From Flavobacterium proteolyticum (GTDB lineage Bacteria > Bacteroidota > Bacteroidia > Flavobacteriales > Flavobacteriaceae): 64,000 bases of DNA. The notes under the pieces were generated by a model, which worked only from the letters and a program-made list of their open reading frames with translations, had not been told where the DNA came from and ran no database searches. The position numbers were made by a program, and so were the translations under genes. Location: contig NZ_JADFTZ010000001.1 of the NCBI RefSeq assembly GCF_015223105.1, positions 62,001 to 126,000 on the forward strand. The letters are read 5' to 3'. Positions 45,181 to 54,498 of the stretch are shown piece by piece. Every line of letters begins with the position of its first letter. The first letter of the stretch is position 1.

Positions 45181-46806
45181 TTATTGTAACCAGAATGGAG
45201 ACAATGAATTAACTACGAATGCATCATTAGCTGTCATAGCAGGTACATTAGCAGAGTTTGCAACGTATTCAGAAACTGGGTAAACCAATCTATATGGTTT
45301 ACGAGATTGAATAGCTACAGAAGCTAATGGAGTTAATGGATAACCAGTTCTAGTATAATCAATATAAGACTGAATAGCATTAATACCCATTAAAGCAACC
45401 CATTTTTGGTACATGATAGCATGAATTTTTTGATCAAATGTAGTTGAAGCAGCTAAACCAAACCATGGTCTAGTATTAATAGTAGTAACATAAGTTCCAA
45501 CTGTAGCAACTCTCATAGCAAAATCTTCATAAATACCTTCGTCAAACCAGAATTGTTCATTAGAGAACAAAGCAGGATAACGAACTGCTGCTTCAGCTTG
45601 TAAGAAACAAGATTCTGAATAAGTCATAACATAACTATCAATAGCTGAATACTCATCAATAGTTTGGTTAGGAGCCATAGCATAAGGATTAAAGTGTCCA
45701 ATTAAACCTAAACGACAAGGTAAACCAGGGAAAGTAGTTGTAGGAGCACCTACATCAACTAAAGAACTACCTTGGTTAACTGCTCTTCTAGCATTACTTG
45801 GAGCTGCTGTAAACAAACGAGCTGAACGAGGGTCAGTAACGTTTGGATAGTTTACACCTGAACCAGCAACAATTTCTTGAGAACCTGCAGCAGGGTAATT
45901 AGTTGTAGCATAACTTTGTAATGCTTTGTAAGCATGACCAGTCATAGTGATGAAAGTTCTGTTAGATCTAGCAGTACCTGTTACATCAATAGCAAAGTTA
46001 TTGAATGCTGGGTTAGCAGAAGCATCAGTAGAGCTGTTATAACCAGGATTGATAGCTACGTTATCAGATAAGAATGGACCAGCAGCAATTTCTGCTAATT
46101 TAGTATCTCTATATGTAGCAGGAGCTCCTGTTACATTAGACATTCTTAATAACATTCTTAATTCGATTGTATTAGCGAATTCAACCCATCTGTCCATATC
46201 ACCCCCTAACATAACGTCAGTAGCAACTTCTTCAGTAACATTAGGATCAGGATTTGCATTAGCAATTAAATCTCTAGCTTGCTCTAAATTAGCAATCAAA
46301 TCTTGATAAATTGCATAATCATCATCATAAGCTGGAGTAATGTTATCATTACCTTGCCAAGCTTCAGTATAAGGACAATCACCATATAAGTCAACGATCT
46401 GTTGCATATAGTGAGCTTTACAAATTTTTGCAATAGCTACATAATAGTCATACTTTCCAGATGCATTTGGGTATTTAATAACACCATCAAAGTTCTTTAA
46501 CGCTCTGAAGTAACCATCCCAAATACCACTGTAAAAAGTGTTGTCAATGTTCAACTGTAATTCTCTGTCGAAACCATTACCGAATGATTGAACGTTACGA
46601 GTCCAAGAATTCATAAAAACATTACCCAACTGATTTGCTGTGATAATTTGAACCCTAGCAGAACTTACCTGAGCACCAGGCAATAACAACTTTGGAGTTA
46701 CATCTTCATACTGAGGATTATTAGGACTTTCATTAATGTCTAAATAATCATCACAAGAAAACATCATTACGGCCAATAAAGGCACTAAAAATTTTATTCT
46801 TTTCAT
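45181..46806 (-). CDS. SusD/RagB-like nutrient-binding lipoprotein
   Basis: A 541-residue lipoprotein that sits on its SusC partner at the outer membrane and binds the nutrient. A lipoprotein signal (MKRIKFLVPLLAVMMFSC) is followed by DDYLDINESPNNP, the usual opening of this subfamily. The TPR-rich scaffold is seen in IYQDLIANLEQARDLIANAN, MLGGDMDRWVEFANTIELRM and CFLQAEAAVRYP. It belongs to the SusD-like subgroup with DYLDIN openings. A start two codons upstream (46812) is equally possible. It lies 12 bases after susC. Confidence 0.93.
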   Translation of the reverse strand: MKRIKFLVPLLAVMMFSCDDYLDINESPNNPQYEDVTPKLLLPGAQVSSARVQIITANQLGNVFMNSWTRNVQSFGNGFDRELQLNIDNTFYSGIWDGYFRALKNFDGVIKYPNASGKYDYYVAIAKICKAHYMQQIVDLYGDCPYTEAWQGNDNITPAYDDDYAIYQDLIANLEQARDLIANANPDPNVTEEVATDVMLGGDMDRWVEFANTIELRMLLRMSNVTGAPATYRDTKLAEIAAGPFLSDNVAINPGYNSSTDASANPAFNNFAIDVTGTARSNRTFITMTGHAYKALQSYATTNYPAAGSQEIVAGSGVNYPNVTDPRSARLFTAAPSNARRAVNQGSSLVDVGAPTTTFPGLPCRLGLIGHFNPYAMAPNQTIDEYSAIDSYVMTYSESCFLQAEAAVRYPALFSNEQFWFDEGIYEDFAMRVATVGTYVTTINTRPWFGLAASTTFDQKIHAIMYQKWVALMGINAIQSYIDYTRTGYPLTPLASVAIQSRKPYRLVYPVSEYVANSANVPAMTANDAFVVNSLSPFWLQ

Positions 46807-46818
46807 AAACATTATTTT

Positions 46819-49800
46819 TTAAAATGTTAAATTAAGACTAGCACCAAAGGTTCTAGTTGTTGGATACTGACCAATGTTAGAATAACCTTGAGCATTACCA
46901 CCTGTGATAGAAGCTTCAGGATCAACGTAACCACGGTTTTCAATACCATTTTTAGCTTTTAACAAGCTTCCATCAGCTAAGAAAACGAATGGATTTCTTG
47001 CATTAATACCAAAACGCATAGAAGTTAAACCAGTATTTTCAATTAATTTTTTAGGTAAAGAATAACTTAACGATAATTCTCTAATTTTTAAAGCAGCAGC
47101 ATCAATAACACTTGATTCACCAACAGCTCTATAGTTTGTAGTAAAATAATTTAAAACACCAGCTGTATCAGGAGTAAATGCAGGAGTAGTATTTGGTACA
47201 TAAGTACTAGTTACTGGGTCAAACACTACAGAATTAGGAACTACATAACCATTAGTTCTATCAAATCCAGCAGTATCTACTGCACCTCCAGTGAATAATA
47301 ATAAGTTTCTTGCTTCTGAATAAGTTGAAGCACCATTACGGTAATCAGCAACTGCAGTTAATTTGAAACCTTTAAATTCAAATGAGTTAGTTAAACCTAC
47401 GATATAATCTGGAACACCTTTTCCAAGTTTTTCAAAAGTTGAAGTTCTTTGAGGTGTACCGTTTGCATTAACGATAATGTTACCAAAATCATCTCTAACA
47501 AATTTAGTACCTTTAATTAAAGGGAACTCTTCACCTACTTCAGCAAAAATACCTACAGATGCACCACTTAATAAGTTGATACTTGTAGCACCACCTCTTA
47601 AAGCAGTAATTTTAGTTTTGTAAGCTGCGAAGTTAGAGTTAACTGTCCATTTGAAGTTTTGAGTTTTAACTGGGATTAAACCTAAATCAATTTCAAAACC
47701 TTTGTTTTCTAAATCACCAATATTATCTCTTAAAGAAGCATTTCCTGAAGCAGAAGAAGCTGTAGCATTAGAAATCAAATCTTTAGTATCTGCTTTGTAA
47801 ACAGAAGCTTCTAAAGTAACTCTATCATTAAAGAAACCAAATTGAGCACCAACCTCTAACGTATTAACGTACTCAGGTTTGATACCAGGAGCAGTTGGTG
47901 AAGCATTATAACCATAAGCTGATAAATTTCCATAAGGGAAACCAGCAGGAGTAACACCAATTACATCAGTTGCATAAGCAGCTACAGCTGAAGCATTACC
48001 AACAGAAGTGTAAGAAGCGTTTAATTTCATATAATTTAATACTTTTCCTTTAATATCAAATGCTTTTGTTGGGATAAAAGATAAACCAACTGAAGGATAG
48101 AAATATGGATCTGCAACAGTAGAATATTGTTCAGCTCTACCAGTAACATTTAAGAATAAATATCCTTTGTAATCAAAATCAAAATTCGCAAAACCAGCAA
48201 CAATTCTAGAACGAGTATATCTGTTATCTAAAGTTGAAGGGTTTGAAGGATTTAACACGTTAGAAATATGGTAGAATCCAGGAATTTCTAAGTTAAGACC
48301 ACCTTGAGATGTAGTTCTTGACATTCTATCTTGGATGTTATTACCAATATTGAATTTCAAGTTTAAATCTTTAGTTAAGTCGTAGTTAAAGTTAAATAAT
48401 AAATCTCCATAGAAATTTCTTGATGTAGATTGACTTGCAAAATAAGAAGATGGAGTTGCTGCACTTGCACCAGCTAAAGCTTCAATTGTTTCAACATCAC
48501 TACCATAATACGTATAAGGAGCTATACTAAACTCTTGGAAGATATTATTAAAAGCATCTTCATGAGATTGACCTTCAGTATTTCTCATTTGAATGTTTGC
48601 TGTATAACTTACATTGAAGTTTTTGTTAAACTCATAGTTTAAAGCAGCAATACCATTCATAAAGTCAGAACGACTATCGTTTCTCTTAGCTTTAGTAATC
48701 CAATAAGGGTTTTGAGCATAAACTGTCCAGTGACCTTCATTACCTGAATTTCTAAATCTGCTAACTGGAACGTTAGAAGCTGTTTGAATCAAATCATCAA
48801 ACAAATTTGAATCTGTTTGAGAAGCTCTTTGAGTGATATAATTTACGTTACCGTCAATTTTGAATTTACCAACTTTTTTACCAGCTCTAAATAAGAATGA
48901 GTTTCTAACTAACATATCTCCATCAACAACGAAATCAGTATTTTGTCTGTTTGCAGATAAGAAAGCATAAGAATCTTCACCACCTACACTAAAGTTGAAA
49001 CCATTTTGCATAATTGTTCCTGTTTGGAAAAATTGCTTAATGTTATCTTTAATAGGCTTCCATTCTGTGAACAAGAAGTTACCATCAGCTTGTGGTAATC
49101 CAACAGGAACAATTGCTGGCATGTTTGGATCATTAAAAGCAGGACCCCACGAACCATTTTCCCATGGAACGAAAGTAGCAATAAGACCAGAACCATCATC
49201 AAAACCAGGATCTGTAGCCCAACCTTGACCATATTGAGTTTGTCTTTCTGGTACAAAGTTTACACTTTCGAAATCAATTGAAGAAGTAACACCAAAGGTA
49301 AATTTCTCTTCTTTTGAACCTCTTTTAGTAGTAACAATAATTACCCCGTTAACCCCTTGAGAACCGTACAAAGCAGCTCCTTGAGCCCCTTTAATAACGT
49401 TCACACTCTCAATAACATCTGGAGGCAATTGACCTAATACAGTAGCACTAGAAATTGCATTGTCAATAACAACTAAAGCTTGGTTATCACCAGAAACAGA
49501 ACGATTACCTCTTAATACAATTCTTGTTGTTGGCGTTACACCATTACTAACTGTACTAATTTGAAGTCCTGAAACCTTACCTGTTAAAGACTGAACCGCA
49601 TTTGGGTTAGATGCTTGAGTTAACTCAGCAGCACCAATTTGTTTTTGAGCAGAGACAACTTGATCTTTTGTTCTCTTGATACCCATAGCACCAACAATCT
49701 CCACAACTTTACCCTCAACAACGTCATCTTTTAAAGACACATCGTAAGAGCTTGCTGCTCCAATTGCCACCGTCATGGTTTTTTTACCAGTGTAAGAAAT

Positions 49801-50013
49801 TACTAACACCTCTCCTTGTTTTGCTTTGATAGTATATTTACCATCAAAATCAGTTGTAGTACCGCGAGTTGTTCCTTGAACAAGCACGTTAGCACCAACA
49901 ATAGGTCCTAGTTCATCTGAAACTACACCTGTAACAGTTTTGTCTTGCGCGAACGAAAACTGCATCGTAAACGCTACTAAAAGCGTAAAAATCCATTTAA
50001 ACTTCGATCTCAT
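46819..50013 (-). CDS. SusC/RagA family TonB-linked outer-membrane protein
   Basis: A 1064-residue TonB-dependent transporter. Order: signal peptide (1-22), a carboxypeptidase-like domain (about 24-100: VTGVVSDELGPIVGANVLVQGTT and TDFDGKYTIKA), the plug (about 110-230: VQSLTGKVSGLQI, RIVLRGNRSVSGDNQALVVIDN, INVIKGAQGAALYGSQG and GVIIVTTKRGS), and then a 22-strand barrel ending TRTFGASLNLTF. It forms a lidded importer with the adjacent SusD. The typical ligand is an oligosaccharide or peptide. No glycoside hydrolase, peptidase or local regulator lies next to the pair, so the ligand is open. The stop is followed directly by susD. Confidence 0.95.
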   Translation of the reverse strand: MRSKFKWIFTLLVAFTMQFSFAQDKTVTGVVSDELGPIVGANVLVQGTTRGTTTDFDGKYTIKAKQGEVLVISYTGKKTMTVAIGAASSYDVSLKDDVVEGKVVEIVGAMGIKRTKDQVVSAQKQIGAAELTQASNPNAVQSLTGKVSGLQISTVSNGVTPTTRIVLRGNRSVSGDNQALVVIDNAISSATVLGQLPPDVIESVNVIKGAQGAALYGSQGVNGVIIVTTKRGSKEEKFTFGVTSSIDFESVNFVPERQTQYGQGWATDPGFDDGSGLIATFVPWENGSWGPAFNDPNMPAIVPVGLPQADGNFLFTEWKPIKDNIKQFFQTGTIMQNGFNFSVGGEDSYAFLSANRQNTDFVVDGDMLVRNSFLFRAGKKVGKFKIDGNVNYITQRASQTDSNLFDDLIQTASNVPVSRFRNSGNEGHWTVYAQNPYWITKAKRNDSRSDFMNGIAALNYEFNKNFNVSYTANIQMRNTEGQSHEDAFNNIFQEFSIAPYTYYGSDVETIEALAGASAATPSSYFASQSTSRNFYGDLLFNFNYDLTKDLNLKFNIGNNIQDRMSRTTSQGGLNLEIPGFYHISNVLNPSNPSTLDNRYTRSRIVAGFANFDFDYKGYLFLNVTGRAEQYSTVADPYFYPSVGLSFIPTKAFDIKGKVLNYMKLNASYTSVGNASAVAAYATDVIGVTPAGFPYGNLSAYGYNASPTAPGIKPEYVNTLEVGAQFGFFNDRVTLEASVYKADTKDLISNATASSASGNASLRDNIGDLENKGFEIDLGLIPVKTQNFKWTVNSNFAAYKTKITALRGGATSINLLSGASVGIFAEVGEEFPLIKGTKFVRDDFGNIIVNANGTPQRTSTFEKLGKGVPDYIVGLTNSFEFKGFKLTAVADYRNGASTYSEARNLLLFTGGAVDTAGFDRTNGYVVPNSVVFDPVTSTYVPNTTPAFTPDTAGVLNYFTTNYRAVGESSVIDAAALKIRELSLSYSLPKKLIENTGLTSMRFGINARNPFVFLADGSLLKAKNGIENRGYVDPEASITGGNAQGYSNIGQYPTTRTFGASLNLTF

Positions 50014-50191
50014 ATTAAATTTATTTGAGTTAGTTATTCCGCAAACTTCTTAATTATTTCTTAAATAAACAAATAATACTTCGGAATATTACTAATTTAT
50101 TTATGTTAAAGTTTTAGTTTTAAAAAAACATTTTACGGAACATTCTCATACTAAAGATGAAAATATCGCAAAAAGGTTGCGTATAAAATTA

Positions 50192-50199
50192 TATTTTTG
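50192..50199 (+). promoter_or_regulatory. possible -7 box of rnhB (TATTTTTG)
   Basis: TATTTTTG fits TAnnTTTG and ends 12 bases before the ATG at 50212. It contains the alternative TTG start at 50197, which makes that start less likely. Confidence 0.45.
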
Positions 50200-50211
50200 T
50201 CAAAAAAAAGA

Positions 50212-50871
50212 ATGTTAAGTAAAAGTTACAGTAATTTAATATTAGAATGCGGAACAGATGAAGCAGGAAGAGGATGTTTAGCCGGACCCGTAACCGCAGC
50301 CGCAATATTACTTCCAAATAATTTTGAACTAAACCTTCTTAACGACTCCAAACAACTCTCAGAGAAAATCAGAGAAAAACTAAAACCAGTAATTGAAGAA
50401 AAAGCAACTTCCTTTGCCGTTACTCATATTTTTCCAAATGAAATTGATGAAATAAACATATTAAATGCTTCAATGAAAGCAATGCAAGAATCTGTTTTAA
50501 AATTAAATCAAAAACCAGAGTACATAATAGTAGATGGAAATCGCCCTTTGAATGGAAAATTAGGCATGAAACAGAAAACTGGGAAAATTTTTACTACAGA
50601 CGAAATCGAACTTTTAAAATCAATACCAAACACTAGTATTATTAAAGGTGATAGTAAATATTTAAGTATTGCCGCTGCATCTGTTTTAGCTAAAACCTAT
50701 CGAGATAAATACATGGATAAGATTCATGAAGAGTTTCCAATGTACAATTGGAAAAAAAACAAAGGCTATCCAACAAAAGACCACAGAGAAGCGATTAAGA
50801 AATACGGACCGTGTAAATATCACCGAATGAGTTTTCGATTACTACCTGAACAATTAACTTTAGAATTTTAA
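50212..50871 (+). CDS. rnhB: ribonuclease HII
   Basis: RNase HII cuts RNA-DNA hybrids and single ribonucleotides in DNA. The 219-residue protein has the first two acidic ligands D16 and E17 in [19 protein letters not shown], the third Asp in IIVDGNRP and the fourth in [15 protein letters not shown]. The C-terminal [14 protein letters not shown] is typical. I chose the ATG at 50212 over the TTG at 50197. It overlaps the convergent lipB by 4 bases. Confidence 0.95.
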   Translation: MLSKSYSNLILECGTDEAGRGCLAGPVTAAAILLPNNFELNLLNDSKQLSEKIREKLKPVIEEKATSFAVTHIFPNEIDEINILNASMKAMQESVLKLNQKPEYIIVDGNRPLNGKLGMKQKTGKIFTTDEIELLKSIPNTSIIKGDSKYLSIAAASVLAKTYRDKYMDKIHEEFPMYNWKKNKGYPTKDHREAIKKYGPCKYHRMSFRLLPEQLTLEF

Positions 50872-51563
50872 ACAATCTCCGCTTCAAATAAATTTTGAAA
50901 ATGTTTAAGAATTTTTTCTTTCACTTCTTGCTCATCTAAATTTCTATTTAATTCAACATGCATTGAAGTAACCGCTTTTCCTTTTATTCCACACGGAATA
51001 ATATTGTCGAAGTATCCTAAATCAGCATTTACGTTTAGAGCGAAACCGTGCATGGTTACCCAACGTGATGCTCGCACTCCCATAGCACAAATTTTTCTTG
51101 CAAATGGTGTTCCTACATCAAACCAAACTCCGGTTTCGCCTTCGCTTCTGGTTCCGTGTAAACCATATTCTGCTAATGTTAGAATAATCGCTTCCTCTAA
51201 GAATCGTAAGTATTTATGAATATCTGTAAAAAAATTTTCTAAATCTAGAATTGGATAACCAACGATTTGTCCTGGTCCGTGATAGGTAATATCTCCTCCT
51301 CTATTGATTTTATGGAAAGTTGCACCTTTTGCTTCTAATTGTTTTTCGGAAAGTAATAAGTTTGAAATATCACCGCTTTTTCCTAAGGTATAAACATGTG
51401 GATGTTCTACATATAAAAAATAGTTTGGCGTAGCAATTGCAGTTTCCTCTCTCCTATTTTGAACTTTGATGTCCACAATTTCCTTGAATAATTCTTCTTG
51501 AAAATCCCAAGTGTCTTTGTAATCTTTATTTCCTAAATCTTGAAGTTGGACTTTTTTATTCAT
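50868..51563 (-). CDS. lipB: lipoyl(octanoyl) transferase
   Basis: LipB moves octanoate from acyl carrier protein to lipoyl domains; LipA (2297-3172) then inserts sulfur. The 231-residue protein has the signature [18 protein letters not shown], the acyl-enzyme cysteine in [13 protein letters not shown] and the paired lysine nearby. [21 protein letters not shown] is also typical. Its -7 box is at 51596-51603, and a structured repeat lies further upstream. Confidence 0.96.
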   Translation of the reverse strand: MNKKVQLQDLGNKDYKDTWDFQEELFKEIVDIKVQNRREETAIATPNYFLYVEHPHVYTLGKSGDISNLLLSEKQLEAKGATFHKINRGGDITYHGPGQIVGYPILDLENFFTDIHKYLRFLEEAIILTLAEYGLHGTRSEGETGVWFDVGTPFARKICAMGVRASRWVTMHGFALNVNADLGYFDNIIPCGIKGKAVTSMHVELNRNLDEQEVKEKILKHFQNLFEAEIV

Positions 51564-51595
51564 GATAACCGAAATTGTGTTTTGAAAAAGTTTCG

Positions 51596-51603
51596 CAAAG
51601 ATA
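51596..51603 (-). promoter_or_regulatory. -7 box of lipB (TATCTTTG)
   Basis: TATCTTTG on the minus strand lies 32 bases before the ATG at 51563. No TTG is found at the -33 distance, where the structured repeat begins. Confidence 0.5.
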
Positions 51604-51620
51604 CAAATAGTTTATTAATT

Positions 51621-51710
51621 AGCCCTGACAGGAGTGACATCCTTTTTATTTGTTGCCTTTGAAAACTTCAGGCAACAAATAAAAAGATATAACGGATGGC
51701 AGGAACATGG
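51621..51710. repeat. REP-like structured intergenic element
   Basis: A perfect 16-bp stem (51642-51657 with 51671-51686, core TTTGTTGCC/GGCAACAAA, 13-base loop) is extended by CATCC (51638-51642)/GGATG (51694-51698). Beyond that, CCTGAC/GGCAGG can pair, leaving AGGAGTGA bulged on one side. I recall elements starting with AGCCCTGA and ending with GGCAGGAA around a variable stem between many Flavobacterium genes. This supports a dispersed repeat, but no search was possible. Confidence 0.65.
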
Positions 51711-51760
51711 AAACCAAAAAAGCCCGAACCACTTGCTTCAAAAAACATTAAACTTTGAAC

Positions 51761-51791
51761 TTGAAACTTGAAACAAAATAAATTATCTTTG
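51761..51791 (+). promoter_or_regulatory. lysS promoter
   Basis: TTG at 51761-51763, a 20-base spacer and TATCTTTG at 51784-51791 form a complete Bacteroidota promoter. The -33 element lies in an 'aacttgaaacttgaaac' low-complexity tract. The ATG is 19 bases after the box. Confidence 0.8.
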
Positions 51792-51810
51792 CACGCTTAA
51801 ATACAATACT

Positions 51811-53508
51811 ATGCAACTTTCGGAACAAGAAATCATTAGAAGAGACAAATTAAACGCTTTACGCGAACTTGGAATTAACCCCTATCCAGCGGATTTATTT
51901 CCGGTGAATCACACTTCAAAGCAAGTGAAGGAAAATTTTGAAGAAGGTAAGAAGGTTATTTTGGCTGGACGTTTAATGAGTGTTCGTGATCAAGGAAAAG
52001 CTGCTTTTGCTGAATTACAAGATAGTGAAGGCAGAATGCAGTTGTATTTTAATAGAGATGTTATTTGTACTGGCGAGGACAAAACTCTTTACAATCAAGT
52101 TTTTAGAAAACTAACAGATTTAGGTGACTTTATAGGCGTTGAAGGAGAACTTTTTACTACAAAAGTAGGCGCTCAATGCGTTAATGTAACCGATTTTAAA
52201 ATATTAAGTAAAACTTTAAAACCGCTTCCATTACCAAAAACAGATGAAACTGGAAAAGTGTATGATGCTTTTACAGATCCTGAATTGAGATACCGTATGC
52301 GTTACGTGGATTTAGTAGTAAATCCACAAGTAAAAGAAGTTTTTATGAAGAGAACAAAATTGTTCACTGCAATGAGAACATTTTTCAACGAAGCTGGCTA
52401 TATGGAAGTAGAAACTCCAGTTTTACAATCGATTCCTGGTGGAGCGGCTGCGCGTCCGTTTATTACACATCATAACAGTTTGGATATTCCATTATACATG
52501 AGAATTGCTAACGAATTATATCTAAAAAGATTAATCGTTGGTGGATTTGACGGTGTTTACGAATTTTCGAAAAACTTCCGCAACGAAGGAATGGACAGAA
52601 CCCACAATCCAGAATTTACCGCAATGGAAATTTATGTAGCTTACAAAGACTACAACTGGATGATGGAAATGACCGAAAATTTATTAGAATATTGTGCTTT
52701 ACAAGTAAATGGAACTACAGAAGCTACTTTTGGCGAACACAAAGTAAACTTCAAAGCGCCTTATGCAAGAGTAACCATGACCGATGCTATCAAACAATTC
52801 ACAGGTTTTGACATTACTGGAAAATCGGAAGATGAATTGCGCGAAGCTGCAAAATCTATGGGAATCGAAGTGAACGACACTATGGGTAAAGGAAAATTAA
52901 TTGATGAAATTTTTGGAGAGAAATGCGAAGGTAACTTCATTCAACCAACTTTTATTACCGATTATCCAAAAGAAATGTCGCCTTTATGTAAATCGCACAG
53001 AGATAATCCTGAATTAACGGAGCGTTTTGAGTTGATGGTTTGTGGAAAAGAAATCGCCAATGCGTATTCCGAATTAAATGACCCAATTGACCAAAGAGAG
53101 CGTTTTGAAAACCAAATGGCTTTAGCTGAAAAAGGCGATGACGAAGCTAACGGAATTATCGATGAAGATTTCTTGAGAGCTTTAGAATACGGAATGCCGC
53201 CAACTTCTGGTTTAGGAATTGGAATGGACCGTTTAATCATGTTCTTAACGAATAATCAATCGATTCAAGAAGTGTTGTTCTTCCCTCAAATGCGTCCAGA
53301 GAAAAAAGGTCCAGAATTAACAGAAGACGAAAAACATATCATCGAAATTTTAAAAGCTAACGAAGGAATTTCAATAGGTGATTTAAAAATAAAATCTGAA
53401 TTAAGCGGTAAAAAATGGGATGCTGCTAGTAAAGGCATCAGCAAACATGGCTTAATGAAGATTACAGTAGATGGCGAAAATAAAATTGCCGAATACTTAG
53501 GAAAATAA
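51811..53508 (+). CDS. lysS: lysyl-tRNA synthetase, class II
   Basis: LysRS charges tRNA-Lys with lysine. The 565-residue protein has the OB-fold anticodon domain (about 45-150: VILAGRLMSVRDQGKAAFAEL) and the class II core. The core has motif 1 (near EVETPVLQSIPGGAAARPF), motif 2 (KNFRNEGMDRTHNPEFTAME) and motif 3 (GLGIGMDRLIMFL). About 60 residues follow motif 3 beyond the usual end (ELTEDEKHIIEILKANEG and later GISKHGLMKITVDGE) and look like a small winged-helix or SAP-like appendix. A clear promoter precedes it and a terminator follows. Confidence 0.96.
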   Translation: MQLSEQEIIRRDKLNALRELGINPYPADLFPVNHTSKQVKENFEEGKKVILAGRLMSVRDQGKAAFAELQDSEGRMQLYFNRDVICTGEDKTLYNQVFRKLTDLGDFIGVEGELFTTKVGAQCVNVTDFKILSKTLKPLPLPKTDETGKVYDAFTDPELRYRMRYVDLVVNPQVKEVFMKRTKLFTAMRTFFNEAGYMEVETPVLQSIPGGAAARPFITHHNSLDIPLYMRIANELYLKRLIVGGFDGVYEFSKNFRNEGMDRTHNPEFTAMEIYVAYKDYNWMMEMTENLLEYCALQVNGTTEATFGEHKVNFKAPYARVTMTDAIKQFTGFDITGKSEDELREAAKSMGIEVNDTMGKGKLIDEIFGEKCEGNFIQPTFITDYPKEMSPLCKSHRDNPELTERFELMVCGKEIANAYSELNDPIDQRERFENQMALAEKGDDEANGIIDEDFLRALEYGMPPTSGLGIGMDRLIMFLTNNQSIQEVLFFPQMRPEKKGPELTEDEKHIIEILKANEGISIGDLKIKSELSGKKWDAASKGISKHGLMKITVDGENKIAEYLGK

Positions 53509-53527
53509 CTTCAAACAACTAAATTTC

Positions 53528-53561
53528 AAAGCGAAACTCTTTAAAAGTTTCGCTTTTTTTT
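53528..53561 (+). terminator. lysS terminator
   Basis: AAAGCGAAAC (53528-53537) pairs with GTTTCGCTTT (53547-53556) across a 9-base loop, followed by a run of T. Confidence 0.9.
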
Positions 53562-53626
53562 ATTCCCTAATTAAACCTTTTGATGTTCTGAACGTCTTAT
53601 CATCAAACAATTAAAAAAACGAAAAG

Positions 53627-54058
53627 ATGAAAAAATTAATTTTAGCAATTGCTTTAGTGATGACAACATTAACATTTGCACAAGACAGAAAACAGGGAAG
53701 AGAAAAGTTAACTCCTGAACAGCAAACCGAACTTCATGTTAAGAAAATGACTCTAGATTTAGATTTAGATGCACAACAACAAAAAGAGGTAAAAACCATT
53801 TTGTTAGAGCAAGCGAAAAAAAGAGAAGCCAAAATGGCCGAAATGAAAGCTAAAAGAGAAAAAGGTGAAAAACCATCTGCTGACGAAAGATTTGAAATGA
53901 AAAATGAGATGTTAGACAATCAAATTGAAATGAAAGCCAAAATGAAAAAAATCTTAAAGCCAGAGCAATATAAAAAATGGGAAGAAAACCACGATGAAAA
54001 AACAGCAAAAGCAAAAGAAAAAATGCAAAAAAGAGTAAATGAACGCAGAGGTAATTAA
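53627..54058 (+). CDS. small secreted Spy-like / DUF4890-type protein
   Basis: A 143-residue exported protein. The signal peptide is residues 1-18 (ending TLTFAQ). The mature part is highly charged and almost all helical, rich in K, E and M, with two LTPEQ-type turns: REKLTPEQQTELHVKKM and KKILKPEQYKKWEENH. This is the pattern of Spy/CpxP-related periplasmic proteins. A chaperone or stress role is only an inference. The C-terminus ends in RVNERRGN. The next small secreted gene follows at 82 bases. Confidence 0.8.
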   Translation: MKKLILAIALVMTTLTFAQDRKQGREKLTPEQQTELHVKKMTLDLDLDAQQQKEVKTILLEQAKKREAKMAEMKAKREKGEKPSADERFEMKNEMLDNQIEMKAKMKKILKPEQYKKWEENHDEKTAKAKEKMQKRVNERRGN

Positions 54059-54139
54059 TTATTTTTGATGAAATATTTTGTTTTAATCTCAAATTTAATT
54101 TAGATTTGACAAACCAAAAAAAATCAACTGTAATTAATT

Positions 54140-54466
54140 ATGAAAAAAATATTCTTTTCTCTAGTATTATTCTTTACGTTTAGCACTTTATCTTTTGCTC
54201 AAGATCAAAAATCAAATGATCCTAAAATGGCAGCAAAGTTAGAATTAAATGAATTAGTGAAAGAGATTCCTTTAGAAAGTAACTTAGAAAACGGAATGTA
54301 TAGTTTGTTAATTTACAAACATGAAACTTTAGCAAAAGCCACTTCAGATAAAGAAAGAAATAAAGTTTACGAAACTATGAAAAGTAAAATTGAAGGATCA
54401 CTTTCTCCTGCACAGTTAAAAAAGTTAAAGAATAACAAGAAACTTTACGAAAATTTAATCAAATAA
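54140..54466 (+). CDS. small secreted helical protein
   Basis: A 108-residue exported protein of unknown function. The signal peptide is residues 1-21 (ending LSFAQ). The helical mature part includes AAKLELNELVKEIPLESNLENG and a C-terminal LSPAQLKKLKNNKKLYENLIK, which recalls the LTPEQ turn of the preceding gene's product. The two may be distant paralogues. It ends at a bidirectional terminator. Confidence 0.75.
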   Translation: MKKIFFSLVLFFTFSTLSFAQDQKSNDPKMAAKLELNELVKEIPLESNLENGMYSLLIYKHETLAKATSDKERNKVYETMKSKIEGSLSPAQLKKLKNNKKLYENLIK

Positions 54467-54470
54467 AAAA

Positions 54471-54498
54471 ATGTCCCGATTTTATCGGGACATTTTTT
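54471..54498. terminator. bidirectional terminator
   Basis: ATGTCCCGAT-TTT-ATCGGGACAT (54471-54493) is a perfect 10-bp stem, with A before it and T after it. It serves the small secreted gene (plus) and hemL (minus). Confidence 0.9.
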
